DNA of 64,000 nt from Hibiscus mutabilis (GCA_019671005.1 CM033732.1:47729392-47793391); one strand, 5' to 3'; shown: positions 34,966 through 48,575, counted from the stretch's first letter. Translations and numbers: made by a program. Notes: a model not told the origin generated them from the sequence alone.

Positions 34966-35150
34966 TTTGATAAGCGATTTACTATAAACTTTAGTTTACA
35001 TAAGCTTTTTAAAGTTGGTGTTTATGAGTTTATGGTTTGGAGTTGTAAGGTTTAGAATTTAAGGTCTTAATGTTAAAGATTTAGAATTTGGACTGTATAT
35101 ATACTTTAAATATGAAGGGTTGTGTAAATTTTTTTGTACATGCTGTGAAT
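34966..35150. repeat. Telomere-motif element, copy D
   Basis: TTTTGATAAGCGATTT at the left, AACTTTAGTTTACATAAGC hairpin-like, a core of GTTTATGG, AAGGTTTAG, TTAAGG words, then GTTGTGTAAATT and TGCTGTGAATGG at the right. Diverged. Confidence 0.4.
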
Positions 35151-38000
35151 GGAGAAGCTGAGTTGAGAGGGTCGCCCTCATATTGGACTTCTGTAAAACC
35201 CGACCCGTATTAGTCGGTCAATGAATCAAATACTTGTGGTTAAACAAAAATATATGTAACCCGTATTTATTTGATATGATAATAATAAATTAAAAATAAT
35301 TATTTAATACACTGATTGTATAAAATAAAATTTTACATAACTATATTTATTTAAATTCTTGAACTTTAAATTATAAATTTAAAAAAAATGACAAATGTCA
35401 TTTTAAATTGATTATGTACACCATAATATATTAGTATTTTAACTTGTGGGGCAATATGTTTGCATGTTGTGAATATACTTTTCTTGCCACTCTATTAAAA
35501 AGCAAATTCCAATGTTAATTAATGACTTCATTTTATTTAGAATGTTATACTTGATTGCATATGCATGTTGTCTGCATGGGTGGGTTGGTGAGTATATCCT
35601 TACGTTCTAAATATAATATGCTTTATTTACCTTGACATTATTGTATACAAATTATGATATATATATATATATATATATTCAAAGTATTCACAAATTAAAT
35701 TAATAATACCACACCATTTAAATCAAAATCCATCTCATAAAATTGACTTTTGTTCAACGGTTAAAAAATATATATTTTTATGCACCGATATTGATCTTTT
35801 TTTCATAAGCATACTTCTAATATTGTCACATATCTTATTAGCGATCTTAAACCCTAAACATTAAATAAAACACATGACAATATTAGAGGTCCGTTTGTGA
35901 AAAAGGAATCACTGTCGGTGTATACAATAATTTACCTCGCACTATAGTACAAGAACACGTACGATATTTTTATCAACCGAATCTCACAAGGGGTAAAAGA
36001 GAGGAAACTTGGGATAAAAAAGCAAAACAACAATATCAATTGTTTTGTAAGTTTCATGGCATGATGTAATGAAAGGAAAAGAATAGGTACAAGTACTATT
36101 GGTGACAATGTTGAAAACAAGAAGGGGCAGTGAACAGTTAAATATCAGGACATGAGAAGTAGCTAAACTCCAAACAAAGTACACACCAAAAATACATGTT
36201 TCTAGTTACCTTCATCAGGGTCATCATAGCACTATATCCCGAAATATCCGTTCACGGGTCTCCCTTCCCCCCCCCCCCCCTGGACTCCTCATATCTTTGG
36301 TCTTCATGGGTTATAATGGCCACATGAAAGCGATGGTAAGAATTCTAGGTCGAAATCGAGATAAAATTATAAAATTTTTGCTACTGAAAGAGGTTTATAA
36401 ACACTCGAGGATTTAAATCGCGTATGAGATAAAGGTGCTTGAGTCTAGTATACCCTAAATAATGAGTCGAGTAGAACACGATATGTCATTACTCAAATCC
36501 GGGGACAAAGTTATTCTTGGGGTTTGAGAGGTTGTTGTCCCTCTTAATTTTTTGGTTTAATGGCATTTTAGGTCTTTTCAGTTTAAATATTAATCAAATA
36601 AGACCTTTGACCCTCTCAATTTTTAAATTTAAATACTTAATTGGTCATTAATCCCTCACAATATTTAATCCTAGCTTCGTCTTTGCTCAAATTAGACTAT
36701 CATCTCTCAATGTTGAAAGTAAGGGGGAAATCACATTGATAAACTTGAACAGAAATCCTATGTCTATTTTCGATGCTCCTATTTATTCTCCCACATTAAA
36801 AAATTAGATTAGGGTTTATAGTTAGGGTTTAGAATTAGGGTTTAGGGTGTAAGATTTAGTTTTTAGAGTTTAGGATTTAAAGTTAAGGCTTGGGGTTTAA
36901 TTTTTTTAGTGTTGGATATAAATAAAAACACCAAAAAGGGCAAAAAAAAATTTGTTAGATAAACTCGGTGGACATACCATCAGGGTGGATAAAGTTAAGA
37001 AATTTGCGTTAAGAAAGATGAAATTGAATTATAAATTTATGAGGAGATTTATAATACAATTTTATCGAAGATAGGGGTCTGGCAAGGGCATTGGTCCCCT
37101 AAATGGTAAATTTAATCTTTAGCCCCTTAGATTTTAAAGCTAAGTAATTACAAAATTACCTTTTGGTCCTCAAAAACGATAGATTCTAGATTAGTCCTAT
37201 TAGAAATTATATAATTTTAAGTTAAAACTCAGAACCCTCACCAACTATCTACACATTCCCAATCCTTAGGTTGCATAATTAAACACTTTTGAACAAAAAT
37301 TTCACTTCTTATGCACTTTCGAATCGTTCATACGAACATTTCTGCAGACTTTTTATGATCAAATCAGATTTTAGGTTAATCAAATAGATTTTCGAGTTTA
37401 GATTAAAATTAATAGGTCTAATTTGGACTGATCAACTTTTTCTGACCATTGTTTTGCTTATAATCCACTTCCACCCAACCATGGTAAAAGCCTTTCAAAC
37501 CCTAATAATTCTTTCAGTGTTAGGATGTGGACAATATTGGCATGTATATAGTAACAACAACAACTAAAGTTCCACCTTTTGTTTTCATGCAATTACAATG
37601 GCTATAGGACCTTTGTTACAGTTAAACATGGCAGCCTTTTCTCACAATAGAGTCAAGTTGCCATAAATGAAGCTTTGTACAAGGTAGTAATGGGGATCCG
37701 GAAGAAACCTCAAAATGAAGGTATTTTGGGAGTGTATATGGCTAAACATATAATTTTCTTATATCTTGTAGATAACGCTGCTTGAACCTGGATTACTGAA
37801 GAGAAGTAAATCACTCTATGCTATTAGGACCGTTCTTTAGATTTAAGTCTATTATATTCTTTTTTTAAGTCACGTGCTACATGCATACCTCTCCTATCTC
37901 CTACAAATAATGTTGTTCGAACTCGGGTTATCAAAGAGAAATAAATCATCCCATGCTACTGAAATCGCTCTTTGATTTATGTATGCTACGTTTTTTTGGT

Positions 38001-38168
38001 TGCCCTCCTGGTTCCCCATGGTTTTGTCATGACTAATCCGGACCAATCCGCGTCACACACCTGGCTTTGGTGGGTAAGTCTCTTAGCGAAAATTTTCTAC
38101 ATACACAAGGCCTCGAGGTCTGCTTAAGCGATACCAAAGTGCTTACCACTTAGACTAACCTCGTTGAT
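38001..38168. repeat. Dispersed repeat, copy 2 (partner at 4314-4475)
   Basis: TTGCCCTC head, GACTAATCCGGACC, GGTGGGTAAGTC, GCTTAAGCGATACC blocks in the same order as copy 1. Confidence 0.5.
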
Positions 38169-39420
38169 ACAATTTTTTTTCTTTTACTTTTTCTTTTTGA
38201 TCATACATTTTTTTTCTTTTTCAAAAGCAAACAAATCATGATTAAAGAGCAAAGCAATAGAACAATGGGACTTATAACGGTTAGTGTTGGGGCTATATGA
38301 TAGAGGTGGGGTTTGTGTGTGGACGGACGGCGTTTTCCGTTAGGAATCCAAATCTCAGTCGACAAAATTACTGTTTCTTTTGCATTGACTCCAACTGCTG
38401 ACGTTGAAACTCACTTGTTAACCTTTTGTTTTTGAAAATAGGGAAATTTCTCATTATGGTCCATCTACTATATGCTAAAACTTGGAATTTAGCCATTTTG
38501 ACTCAATTTGGTCATTTTATTTTTATAATGTTGCTTGTTCGTCCAAATTGTTATTGGTCATAGGTGAATCTAAAGAGTGGTAAATTGATGAAATTACATT
38601 TTATGCCCTTCTTACAAAATTAATAAATTGATTTAGACCCTTTAACATAAAATTTATAGCATTGGCCATGATTTTTTTAAATACATATAAATTAAATGTT
38701 TTAGATTATTTTTAAACGCATTTATAGTTATCGATGGTAAAAATGAGGTTGTGGTGATTTTAGGCGTTTCACCCTTTTGATTTAAGTGGAGATTCGCAAG
38801 TCATGGTGATACATAACGAATGTTAGAGAAAAGAGTGGAAGAAGATGAAGTCTAATTGAAGAAGACAGAGGAAGTTAGGGTTTGATTTTTTTTCTTTGGA
38901 GCTTTGGGTCTCCCCTTGTGATTATATTAGTGCACTTCTGACGGGGTGTCAAGTCTAAAGTCGTTAGGTTATGATGGCTTGGCAGTATAACCTTGACTGA
39001 CATATATAGATGGATTTGATAGTTATCATATCGATAGTACTGTGACTTCCTGACAAGTTTGTATCATGGATTTTTTGAATGCTTTATGACACTCTACCTG
39101 GAAACAAACGAGTATTGACAAGGAAGAAGTTGCAAAAAATTCGGGAATAGAATATAACAATAGTCAAGCAAAATATGCTAACAACACATTGAAGCAAATA
39201 GTAAGGGGCTCTAGGTTTCAAGTATGACTCAAACCACCCACCCGCACCCCCCATTGTAAAACGTGCCTGCTCCGGTACCCGAAAAAAACAAATCATAAAA
39301 GTAAGAGAACCAGATTTCAAATTTTAGCATAGTGGAGGGACCACAACCAAAATTTGACCTCAAAAAACACTATATTGATTCTTTATTCATATTATAACGG
39401 CGTTACCAGCCGTCACTTTG

Positions 39421-39434
39421 TCTATATATATAAC
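39421..39434 (+). promoter_or_regulatory. TATA box of the SEC14-like gene
   Basis: TCTATATATATAACC lies about 215 bases before the ATG at 39646; a pyrimidine-rich leader (CTCTCTTTCTCTGCC) follows, typical of a plant 5' UTR. Confidence 0.5.
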
Positions 39435-39645
39435 CATCCCCTCTCGCTCTATTCCATGCATTATTCAACGTTTTCTAGTTTTGAACATCTCTTTCCCTCC
39501 CACTCTCTCTTTCTCTGCCTTTCCCTTTTTTTAATATCCAATCTCTTTTTCTCTGCAAGTTTATTTTAATGGTGGCGTGAAGCAAAAGCTTGGAATATTG
39601 GTGTTTGAGTAAAATTCCAGTTTTCATTTTTGGTTTTCTCGGAAA

Positions 39646-42566
39646 ATGGGGAAGAAAGATCAGTCGACGGAAGAGAAAATGAGCCAAAGAGTTCAGTCCG
39701 TTATACAACTCGTTAAGAAACAGTCTCCTCCATTAACACCCAAACAGGTAGCTTTTTTTCCTTCGTTTCCCCCAGATTTTCAGATGTTTCCGACAAAACA
39801 CAATGATTATGATGTTGGGTTTCTCTTAGTTTCATTAAAAAAGAATGTATTCTGATGGTTGGAACAGGAGAAGTTTTGCAGTAATGCTTGCATTGAGAGG
39901 TTTCTGAGAGCAAAAGGTGATAATGTGAAGAAAGCTGCTAAGCAGTTACGAGTTTGTCTTGCTTGGAGAGAGAGTATTGGCACTGGTAACCTATTTTTTT
40001 TCATGCGTTAGGTCTCGATTATATTCGAAATCGAATATATCGTTGAATTATATTTTCATGTTTACAAAACACGAACTCGAGATCTTAAAATATTTCTTTA
40101 TTTTCTTCCTTTTGTTTTATATACCAAAGAATCTTGCTTTTTCGTTTCAGTTTTGAAAGTTAAAAAAAGTTATACTCCCTTGAGATTACTGCCACTTGGA
40201 GTCTATTTATTCACCTAACAACAAGATTAAAACCACTAATTATATAATAATATTACTAATACCAATCATCAGTTACTTTAGCGAAATAAAACGTTATATT
40301 CGATCAGTCATTTGATTTATATGATTGTAAATGAAACAAATACGATTCAGAGCGTCATGTCCATTATAGGCTTTTATAGTACTTGAACCTAATTCGTCGA
40401 CCAATAATTCGAATACTCGCGGTTATACTAAAAAAAATATCACTATATACCTAATTATTCAAAGGGTTTTTCTTTTTCTTTTAGTTTTCATTTTGAATTA
40501 ATAACAATGTTTTTCTTTTGGGAAAATACAGAAATTTTGATAGCAGATGAGTTCTCAGCTGAGATAGCTGAGGGAGTTGCTTATATAGCTGGTCATGATG
40601 AAGAGTCCAGGCCTGTCATGGTAATTTCCTCTTAAATTTATTATTATTATTATCAATTAATACATATAAATTTAAAATGAAAATTTGGATTTTATTTTCT
40701 TACAGGTTTTAAGGATGAAACAAGACTACCCAAGGTTCCACTCTCAAAAACAGTGAGTTTTTTTGTCAACTTGATTGTCTTGATTTTCTTGTTTACCTAA
40801 CCAAAAACAAAAACAAAGATCTGAACTGTGTTCGATGTGTTTTAGGTTCACTCGTCTACTTGTTTTTACACTCGAAGTTGCCATATCAACCATGCCCAAA
40901 AACATCGAAAACTTCGTTCTACTCTTCGATGCAAGTAAGTCTTCACTCGAAATCTTTTGATATTCGATAATCATATTGAATTCTTTGTTCTAATACTATA
41001 AATTTAAACCCGAAATCTTATTTAATCGTTTTACTAATGTTTCCGGTTGGGGGAAGAAACCCAAATGACCGGCAGGTTCTGAGACAACCTCATATAATGT
41101 CCGGAGTGCCCCGGTAAATGTCACACTCAAATCTTAATTTATTCACGAGATTACTAGGGTATTATCGGGAATAGAAGATTATTTAATACAATTTGGTCAA
41201 TTTCCTAACAGTAAAGACCGGGACTTTTAATGTTTTTTTTTTCTCCTTTAATCCCTACAAATGACAAGCTTTAATCCCATTATCCTCTGCAAAAGTCAGG
41301 TTTAATGACTTTTTTAATCAGAGATTGGAAAATTTAGTAATTGTTTTTTTGTTTGGGTACAGGCTTTTTCAGATCGGCGTCTGCTTTCACGAACTTGTTG
41401 CTGGCAGCATTGAAAATTGTGGGCGAGTACTACCCCGGACGTCTTTACAAGGCCTTTGTCATCGACCCACCTTCATTGTTTTCTTATCTTTGGAAGGTTG
41501 TGTTTCAAAATCTTTTCACATTAAGCTTAAGTCAAATATTGTACACTTGTTTTGTGGGTCCACGTTGTTTTTTTATGCATGACATATTGAATCTTTCGAG
41601 TTTTTTAATTGTCTGATGTGGTTACAAGATTATATATATTCATTAATTTTAGTATTTAACGCATAAATGGTCTAGACAAAGATGCTCGAACTAATAATAT
41701 TTTATTTTCCCTTGGAATCACTTAATAGGTTTATATTGTGCCAAGTTAAAGTATAAGGATGAAATTTTATATTTGAAAATAATAGAGGGCTAAAACTAAA
41801 TTTGATATTTTTATTGATATGTACTTTATTGTATACGTTTGGGTAATAGAGGGACCAAAATTGTTATTTTACCTTTCTCTCTATCGTTTTGCAGGGTGTA
41901 CGTCCGTTTTTGGAATTATCAACTGCTACGATGGTGGTTTCATCGCTAGACTACGAAGAATCGCTAGAATTCAACGACTTCACGTCGTACCCGAGAGCAT
42001 CATCGCTTCGATTTGACCCATCGTCGATCAAATCGACGGCCAAGATCGGCTCGTGCTCATCATCCCGTTTCTCCTTCACCGTATCCCATCATTTCGACTC
42101 CCTCAAGCCATGGTACCTCACCCTGACGACCGACACATCATCTTCCAAAGTCGGACCCACCGCCAGCCCGTCCCCTCTCGGCCCGGCTTTAATCTCACCG
42201 CTCAGCGCTCGGTCCTTTTCGTTCGCATCGCCGGCCGCCAGGACGGCACGTGGCAACATCAGCATGAGGAAGAGTTTGTTCCCGTCTACGCCCCTACCGC
42301 AGCGTAGCAAAGGCTTCGAGTCCGTCAAGGTCAACCACCCGCGGACCCCACGACCGTCGTTCCTCCAATCGCCGGCGATGTTTTTCCGAAGGGATGGACA
42401 CGCCAGCACCAAGGCGGAGAGGTCTCGAGAATCGTTCTTGCCGTTTTTGAAATTCTATCGGAGGCCGTACGATGAGATGATTTATCGGTCAATGATGAGA
42501 CCTCCTTTAGGTGGCTTAATCTCCATCGTTAAACGTCGCCACATGTCCGTATCTCAACGGTTCTAG
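39646..42566 (+). CDS. SEC14-like (CRAL-TRIO domain) lipid-transfer family protein
   Basis: Exons 39646-39747, 39868-39985, 40532-40620, 40706-40752, 40846-40934, 41363-41496 and 41895-42566 join in frame into 416 residues. All junctions are GT-AG. The N-terminal helical part (CIERFLRAKGDNVKKAAK, then LRVCLAWRESIG) matches the CRAL-TRIO N domain; the lipid-binding domain follows (LIADEFSAEIAEGV, RPVMVLRMKQDYP, NFVLLFDA, VGEYYPGRLYKAFVIDPPS, ending GVRPFLELST in exon 7). The last 190 or so residues, all in exon 7, are a Ser/Pro/Arg-rich tail of low complexity. SEC14 proteins move or present phosphoinositides and other lipids at membranes; the ligand here is unknown. Exon 7 is much richer in GC than the introns. 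The start ATG is the first in the leader (GAAAATGGGG). Confidence 0.87.
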
Positions 42567-43603
42567 ACCAAAAAGAAGAGGAAAAAAAAGTGCATAGTAA
42601 TATTATATGTTAATGTTACATTGACTTCAAGTGTTTTAACAACACTACTAAATTACTAATAATTCCATTAATTATTTGTTTACTCTATGCTCAATGTTGC
42701 CACTTAATGGCAGTGTGATTATAACGGACAAATTATGGTTTTGATCCCTCAACTATATTAGAATTTGAAATTTAATCTCCATTCATTGGCCAATTAATTT
42801 AAATTTCTGACTTTACTTAAAAGACCTAACTCTCCATCCCACTAGATCAACTATTGTTAAGTTATTCTAGTTAAAATGTTGGCTTGATTTTTTTAAAGAA
42901 AATAACCCATTCCACTACCAAAAGAACCATCATAGCATGAGGAGTTAGAATGAGTTTTTATTTTGACTAAGATATAAAGAATTAAATTGTATCAAATTTA
43001 AGTAAATTTCAAACCTAAACATAATTGTTATACCTCTTCCTTTCTTTGCCATCAACTCCTCTGCAATATCTTATCCGCACGCTATTTTTCTGCGTGCATT
43101 CATCTGGATACAGAGTCTAAAAAATTTCTAGAGCATCCACAATTAACCTTATCAAGAAGCTACAATTCCCCTGACAAGATAACTTTAAGTATACATGACG
43201 TGCCAACTAATTCTACTTACTAGTAACCAATGCTACATTACCACAATCATCACAGCCTACGAAGTCTAGACTTGACACGCTCATCAGAGCTCTACTAATT
43301 TAATTGTGACGCGAGAGTCGGAATGAGGGGGAGGAACCAAACTCCATTTTTCTCTTCCTTTTCCACTTAAGTACCATTGATTACAATTTTTCGTCCAAAT
43401 CAGAAAGAATGAACAGTCTAAACGTTAATCACTACCATCAACCCATTTTTGTCAATCAACATTAATAAAAACTACAAAAATAGAATTTGACTTTAATTTA
43501 ACACGAGAAGAGGAATGCAACAATTAATTGAAAGAATTTATTGAAGTAGACTACGTGCGAGGTGGGGTGTGAATAAATGTGCTGAAATTTGAACAAAGTG
43601 TCC

Positions 43604-43668
43604 CCTAAAATGATTGTTTAAACAATGTCGGCGTTTTCCTAAAATGATTGTTTAAACAATGTCGGCGT
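43604..43668. repeat. Tandem duplication of a 34-base unit with a palindrome
   Basis: CCTAAAATGATTGTTTAAAC plus AATGTCGGCGT occurs at 43604-43634 and again at 43638-43668. Each unit contains the perfect palindrome ATTGTTTAAACAAT. Confidence 0.8.
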
Positions 43669-44707
43669 CCTTTTGAGCTAAAGGTTGAACATTGCATCGG
43701 GAATCATTGTACCAAAGCGTTGAAAATAAGTACTACTCCATATATATGATGAAAGTTGATACTTTGTGTATATATATATATATTATTTGTTTCAAGTTTC
43801 GGGAAGGTGGTGGAGAATCTATGACTTCACTTGCATGGATTTTGGTTCTTGAGATGAATAAAGTAAAAAGAAAAAGGGTACATTTGAGTTTAAATCTTAT
43901 AAAAGTCATTATATTAACAGATAAACTATACAGCTTTATTAATAAATAAAAATAAAATAAAATAATAACTTAACAAAGATTTTAAACAATCAAAAACAAT
44001 AAAAAACGGTAGATTTCAAACGAAAAGATAAGTGTTTCACCGGTTAGATTAGACACTTTATTTTTTGTACTAAAAAAAATCTTTGTGGTTCATTGTAAGA
44101 ATGATCACTATGAGTTGTTAAAACACGAACTAGATGAAATCTTCAAAATCAGCAATCACCTTACACGCCTATTCCCAAAGGCAATGATTCGCTATATAGT
44201 TCTGATTAATCGGCCTACAACCCAAAAAGGATCAAATTATCTAAGACCACCGACAAACACAAATCATAAACAAAGCCATGGGGGTCACTGAATGAACATC
44301 AAATGTATGCAAAAAGAGTCATAAAGGCAGAGAAAGCATACCATAGAGACACAGAAAAGCACAATAAAACTTGGAAAGAAAAAAACAAAAAAGTTTAAAT
44401 ATAAAAAATTATAAATTACTAACGATCAACAATTAACACTAAAACTAGTACCACCACCTATTAAGAAAAAAAATAGAAGTAAACTGCTAGGGGAACAATA
44501 AAGCAAGCAAGCAGCTAGAATATTTTCTTCTTATTTAAAGTTCAAATTTTAAGTCATTCATATATATTCCTCAAAAATTCTAATATTAAGTAATCACATG
44601 AAATTCGATTATATTTTAAAATCGATTCAAATTAAATCTTTCATTATTTACCTGAATTTCAGACGCGTGATACTAAACTTCTTATGTTTGACTTGATAGA
44701 TGATATG

Positions 44708-44958
44708 AGGGGTAAATCTACTTTTAGTCCCTAAGTTTAGTATATTTTTATATTTGGTTCTTGAACATCTTTTGTTCATATTTATTCGGTAAAGTTTTTC
44801 CGTTTCCGGTCTTTTCGATGACATTATACCCTGAGAGCGTGTCATGGACTAAAACTGGGACAAAAATCCAATTTCATATCTAGCGTCAACAAAAAAATGT
44901 TCAAGGATCAAATTGAGAAAAATTGGCAAGTTTAGGGAGCAAAAGTTCCTTTACCCCT
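44708..44958. mobile_element. Foldback MITE, 251 bp
   Basis: The left end AGGGGTAAATCTACTTTTAG pairs with the right end AGGGAGCAAAAGTTCC/TTTACCCCT, and the pairing extends inward (TTGGTTCTTGAACAT against ATGTTCAAGGATCAA). No coding capacity. Confidence 0.65.
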
Positions 44959-46227
44959 ATATATATTGTGTTACTTGTTTATTATGCATTGGTTTCTATG
45001 TTGGCAGAAATGGGTCGGATATGTGTCGTTTTCCTTTTTATCTGGTAGTAACAAGTCAAAGACTCGTACATATAAATTTGAGTAAATAAAGAAATTTAAA
45101 AAAACAGGGGGGTAAACTGTAAAGTAGTAGAGAAATGAGTTTTGTCGTGTGTGCGATGTCGTTTAGGACACAGAAGGTCAGTTTGTGTTTGGAATTTTAT
45201 GGCTAATTTCGATCGACAAAATCCTGAATTCATGAGTCATGGAAGTGACAAATGGGGTTTCTGAGTTCTGTCTATTTTTCTCACTCTTTTTGCAAGTTGT
45301 GTTGGTGTTGCTTTCGTTTGGGTTTCAGTGGAAAGAAAAGGATTGTCATGTAATTTTATTTGCAGAGTGAGTTAATTGCACTACATTACAATATGCAAGA
45401 TCAAATTCTAATTTAAATTGTTTCGAATAATTAATTACCTGTTGATGAGATGTTAGGTACCTTAAGTAAATTAGATTGGGATAATTACTCTCATAATAGC
45501 CTTTACTATCCATTCTAATTGGTCAATAGATAAGATACCAATAGTAATACTCAAAATAATTTTCGATTATGTTTTTTTCGGTCTAAATATTAGTTTTGTC
45601 GTTTAATAAAACTCAAATTTAATGTGTTTAAAAATATTTAGTAGCATGTGGATGTTTTTTTTAAGAAATAGCGTGTCAACGGTTTTTAGAGCATAGACTT
45701 GGTAAACTTGACTCGATACCCGAAATTGATCTAAATATGATGAGCCAAATTTAATTCGAAATTTAAAATAAACTCAACCCGAATTTTAGTTGAACCGAAA
45801 ATAGACTTGAAGCGATTTTAACTGAACCGAATAGACTCGAACTAATTTTTAACTGAATCGATGAACCGAAAGCAACCCGAAATAAAAAAATAATAAAATA
45901 AATAAAAAAGTTGAGATGTGAATTGTTGCACAACTTACCAAAAAGTCAAATATACATGCTATATAAAGTCATATATAGGGTGTAAAAACCTAACTCGACC
46001 TGAATATCCGAATGAAACCGATCGATCTCCTATTAACCCGATATTGACCCCACCCGAAAGCAATCGACCCGATATTAACCGAACCAAAAATCAACCGACC
46101 TGACCCGATACCCGAACTGAAATCTCCATAGACTTGAACTGACCCGAACAGAACTCAAATCGAATGTAGTATGACTCGAATGATCCGAACCGAAATGACC
46201 CAAACCGAACGACCCATTTGCCATCTC

Positions 46228-46361
46228 TACGTAGAGCAAGTGGTTAAAAGCTCCGGTTGATACTCTCTTATCTCTCATAGGTTGTGAGTTCAATACCCAT
46301 TATGAGCAAATTTTTCTTCTCCCCTCCTTAAGTATAGGCAGGAATTGTTCAAAAAAAAAAG
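46228..46361 (+). mobile_element. Probable tRNA-derived SINE
   Basis: AGAGCAAGTGGTTAAAAGC is close to a tRNA-type box A region, and GGTTGTGAGTTCAATACCC, about 30 bases on, is close to box B (GGTTCGANNCC). It ends in a ten-base A run (AAAAAAAAAAG) near 46350. Length about 134 bases. No clear target duplication seen. Confidence 0.5.
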
Positions 46362-47628
46362 AAATAATGTCAAATACGGCATTATTCTATCAAACGATTT
46401 AATCTAGATTAATCATGACAAAATTCTGAAGAAAAAAAACTAGAGGACAAAAAAGTTCATAAATTTGGAATTTCAACCATATTTTCGGTGTTTCCATCTC
46501 CATATAAAATGATTATCGGAACATATGAAAAAGTATATTAATCTGACATTCACCACATTAACGTAATGATGAGATAGCAGTTGTATCTGCTCATAAGAAG
46601 GACGGATTTTAGATTCAGAGATTTGAACGTTCCCATGTTTTCCGTTGTTAGGTGGAATTATCTTTTTTCAAACTCTACCCTCAGAGTTTCTTTTGTCTTC
46701 TATCGTTATTTCGTTACCATCATTTTTTGACAATTTCATTTTTAAATTATATTTTTATATATTTTATTTAGTTTTTTAAATTCAAAGATAAAAAAAATTG
46801 AATATTAAAATCATATGTCCTAACTAGACCAAAAAGAAAATTCATATGTCTTAAGACGACAGAAACAAGATCTGAAATTGTGAACAGAACATAAATATTA
46901 GTAAGAATCAAATTGATATAATATAAATATAAAGGATTAAAAAAAGTTATTTTATCTTTTTATAGTCAAAAGTCAACAATTAACGGGAAAATTAAATAAA
47001 AAATTTGAATTTTAAATAAAAAAATAGTAAAAAAAGCTCAATATCATAAAATTAAATTACAACAATTAACTTCTAAATTTTAAACAATACAAAAATCGTA
47101 CCATATTTGAACCTATTTTTATATTGATTTATTAGTACAATCAATATTTTATTCTCAAAGTACTTTTAGTGAAGATCGAGGCTTTTATAATTAATATATA
47201 TTATTTGTAATTTCATTTTTCAAAAATTCCAAAAGGAAGCAGTCATCTGCTACACGATAAAAACACAATTTTAAGCCTTACATATGAACCTTAAACCCCA
47301 TTTCCCGCAAAGGTTAAATGTTTTCATTATTAATTATAATTTCTAGAAATGTACAAAACATATAGCTGTTTCTTTTTTTATTAAATAGAGAGGTACATTC
47401 CTATAACGAAATTTGAACACATACAAAATGGGATAATATGATCATCTTTAGCTACCAGACCATGAATGGATCTCAACAGATAGCTCTTTTCCCTCCATAA
47501 GCTTGCAAGTTTGAGTTTGATGGTCTATTTATGATTTTAGTCCTCTACTAAGTTAACATATAGGATTCAGCACATCTACTTTAAATTGACATAATATGGC
47601 CTCTTTACTTTGACAATGATATTATAGT

Positions 47629-48001
47629 AAGGCCCTATTTTTCTTTGATTTTCAAATCAGCTTTTGGCTCCAAAAGCTGGTTTGAGACCAAAAGCAATGA
47701 AAAATACATAGTTTTTCAGACTAAAATTGCTTTTCAGTTTGGTTTGAAAAGTATTTTTCAAAAGATGAAATTTTTAGCTTTTTCAAAAGCACTTTTAAGT
47801 AAAATTACTCATATATTCTCGTTTAAATCGTCAATCCTTTTATATTTTCAAAAAAATGTCTAAAATAGATATTTTATCAACTTAAAAGAACTTTTTGACA
47901 GCAATACCAAACACTCTTATTTTAAACAAAATAATCTAAAAACACTTTTTAAAATCATTTTCTCACCGCGGTTCCCAAAAACAATGCCAAACTGACCCTA
48001 A
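47629..48001. mobile_element. MITE family member, copy 1 of an inverted pair
   Basis: Begins TAAGGCCCTATTTTTC and ends AATGCCAAACTGACCCTAAG. Internal words CAAAAGCACTTTTAAGTAAA and GACAGCAATACCAAACACTC have inverted counterparts in 48201-48575, so the two are opposite-strand copies of one element. The 219-residue-length frame seen here in part is transposon sequence, not a gene. Confidence 0.6.
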
Positions 48002-48200
48002 GTCTAAATCAATTAGATTGTTAGTGGCTACAGTTAAAATGACGACATCGATGTTTTTCATTATTGTTATTTGATCACAAGATTAAGGAGAACTGAAATT
48101 TCAGTTAACCATGTTCAAACTAATAATAAATTCACATGTAAATTAAATGTTTATTTTATTTTTTAACAAATTCCACAACATCTTTTTAACGATAACAACT

Positions 48201-48575
48201 AAGGGCTAGTTTGACATTGAGTTTGATAAGTGTGGTGATAAAGTGTTTTTAAAAAGTAATTTTGGATTGTTTGGTTTGAAATATGAGTGTTTGTAAATTG
48301 TTGTCAAGAAGTGCATTTAAGTAAATAAAATGTTTATTTTGGACATTTTTTTTGAAAATATAAAAAAACTTATGATATAAACCAGGATAAATGAGTAATT
48401 TTATTCAAAAGTATGTTTGAAAAAGCTAAAAGCTAAAATTTCAGCTTTTAAAAATACCTTTTAAATCAAGCTGAAAAATACTTTTAACCGAAAAAATTAC
48501 TACATATTTTGCATTGCTTTTGGGCCCATAAGCACTTTTGATCCAAAAACAATGATAGAAAATAGAAGGGGGATT
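48201..48575. mobile_element. MITE family member, copy 2 of an inverted pair
   Basis: Begins AAGGGCTAGTTTGACATTG, the inverse of copy 1's right end, and runs through TTGTTGTCAAGAAGTGC and AAAGCTAAAATTTCAGC to ATAGAAGGGGG. The 200 bases between the copies show no gene. Confidence 0.55.

Larger units (their letters stand above)
28000..39400. other. 11-kb gene-poor region
   Basis: AT-rich and nearly all non-coding. Besides the separately listed elements, it holds a TIR-like element at about 30340-30665, an AT-rich element at 31025-31380 that is a copy of 14830-15510, direct diverged copies at about 37768-37835 and 37910-37978, a 14-C homopolymer at 36267-36280, and TA microsatellites at about 35657-35680. 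28516-28740, 32360-33200, 35450-36260 and 38170-39350 show nothing I can name beyond short AT-rich repeat fragments. Confidence 0.6.

Noticed and set aside
42089..42412. 107-codon minus-strand frame across the SEC14-like last exon
   Set aside because: Shadow of exon 7 on the other strand in a GC-rich region; the plus frame has clear splice sites and homology.
47645..47863. 72-codon Phe/Lys-rich frame
   Set aside because: Lies entirely inside a MITE that has an inverted second copy.
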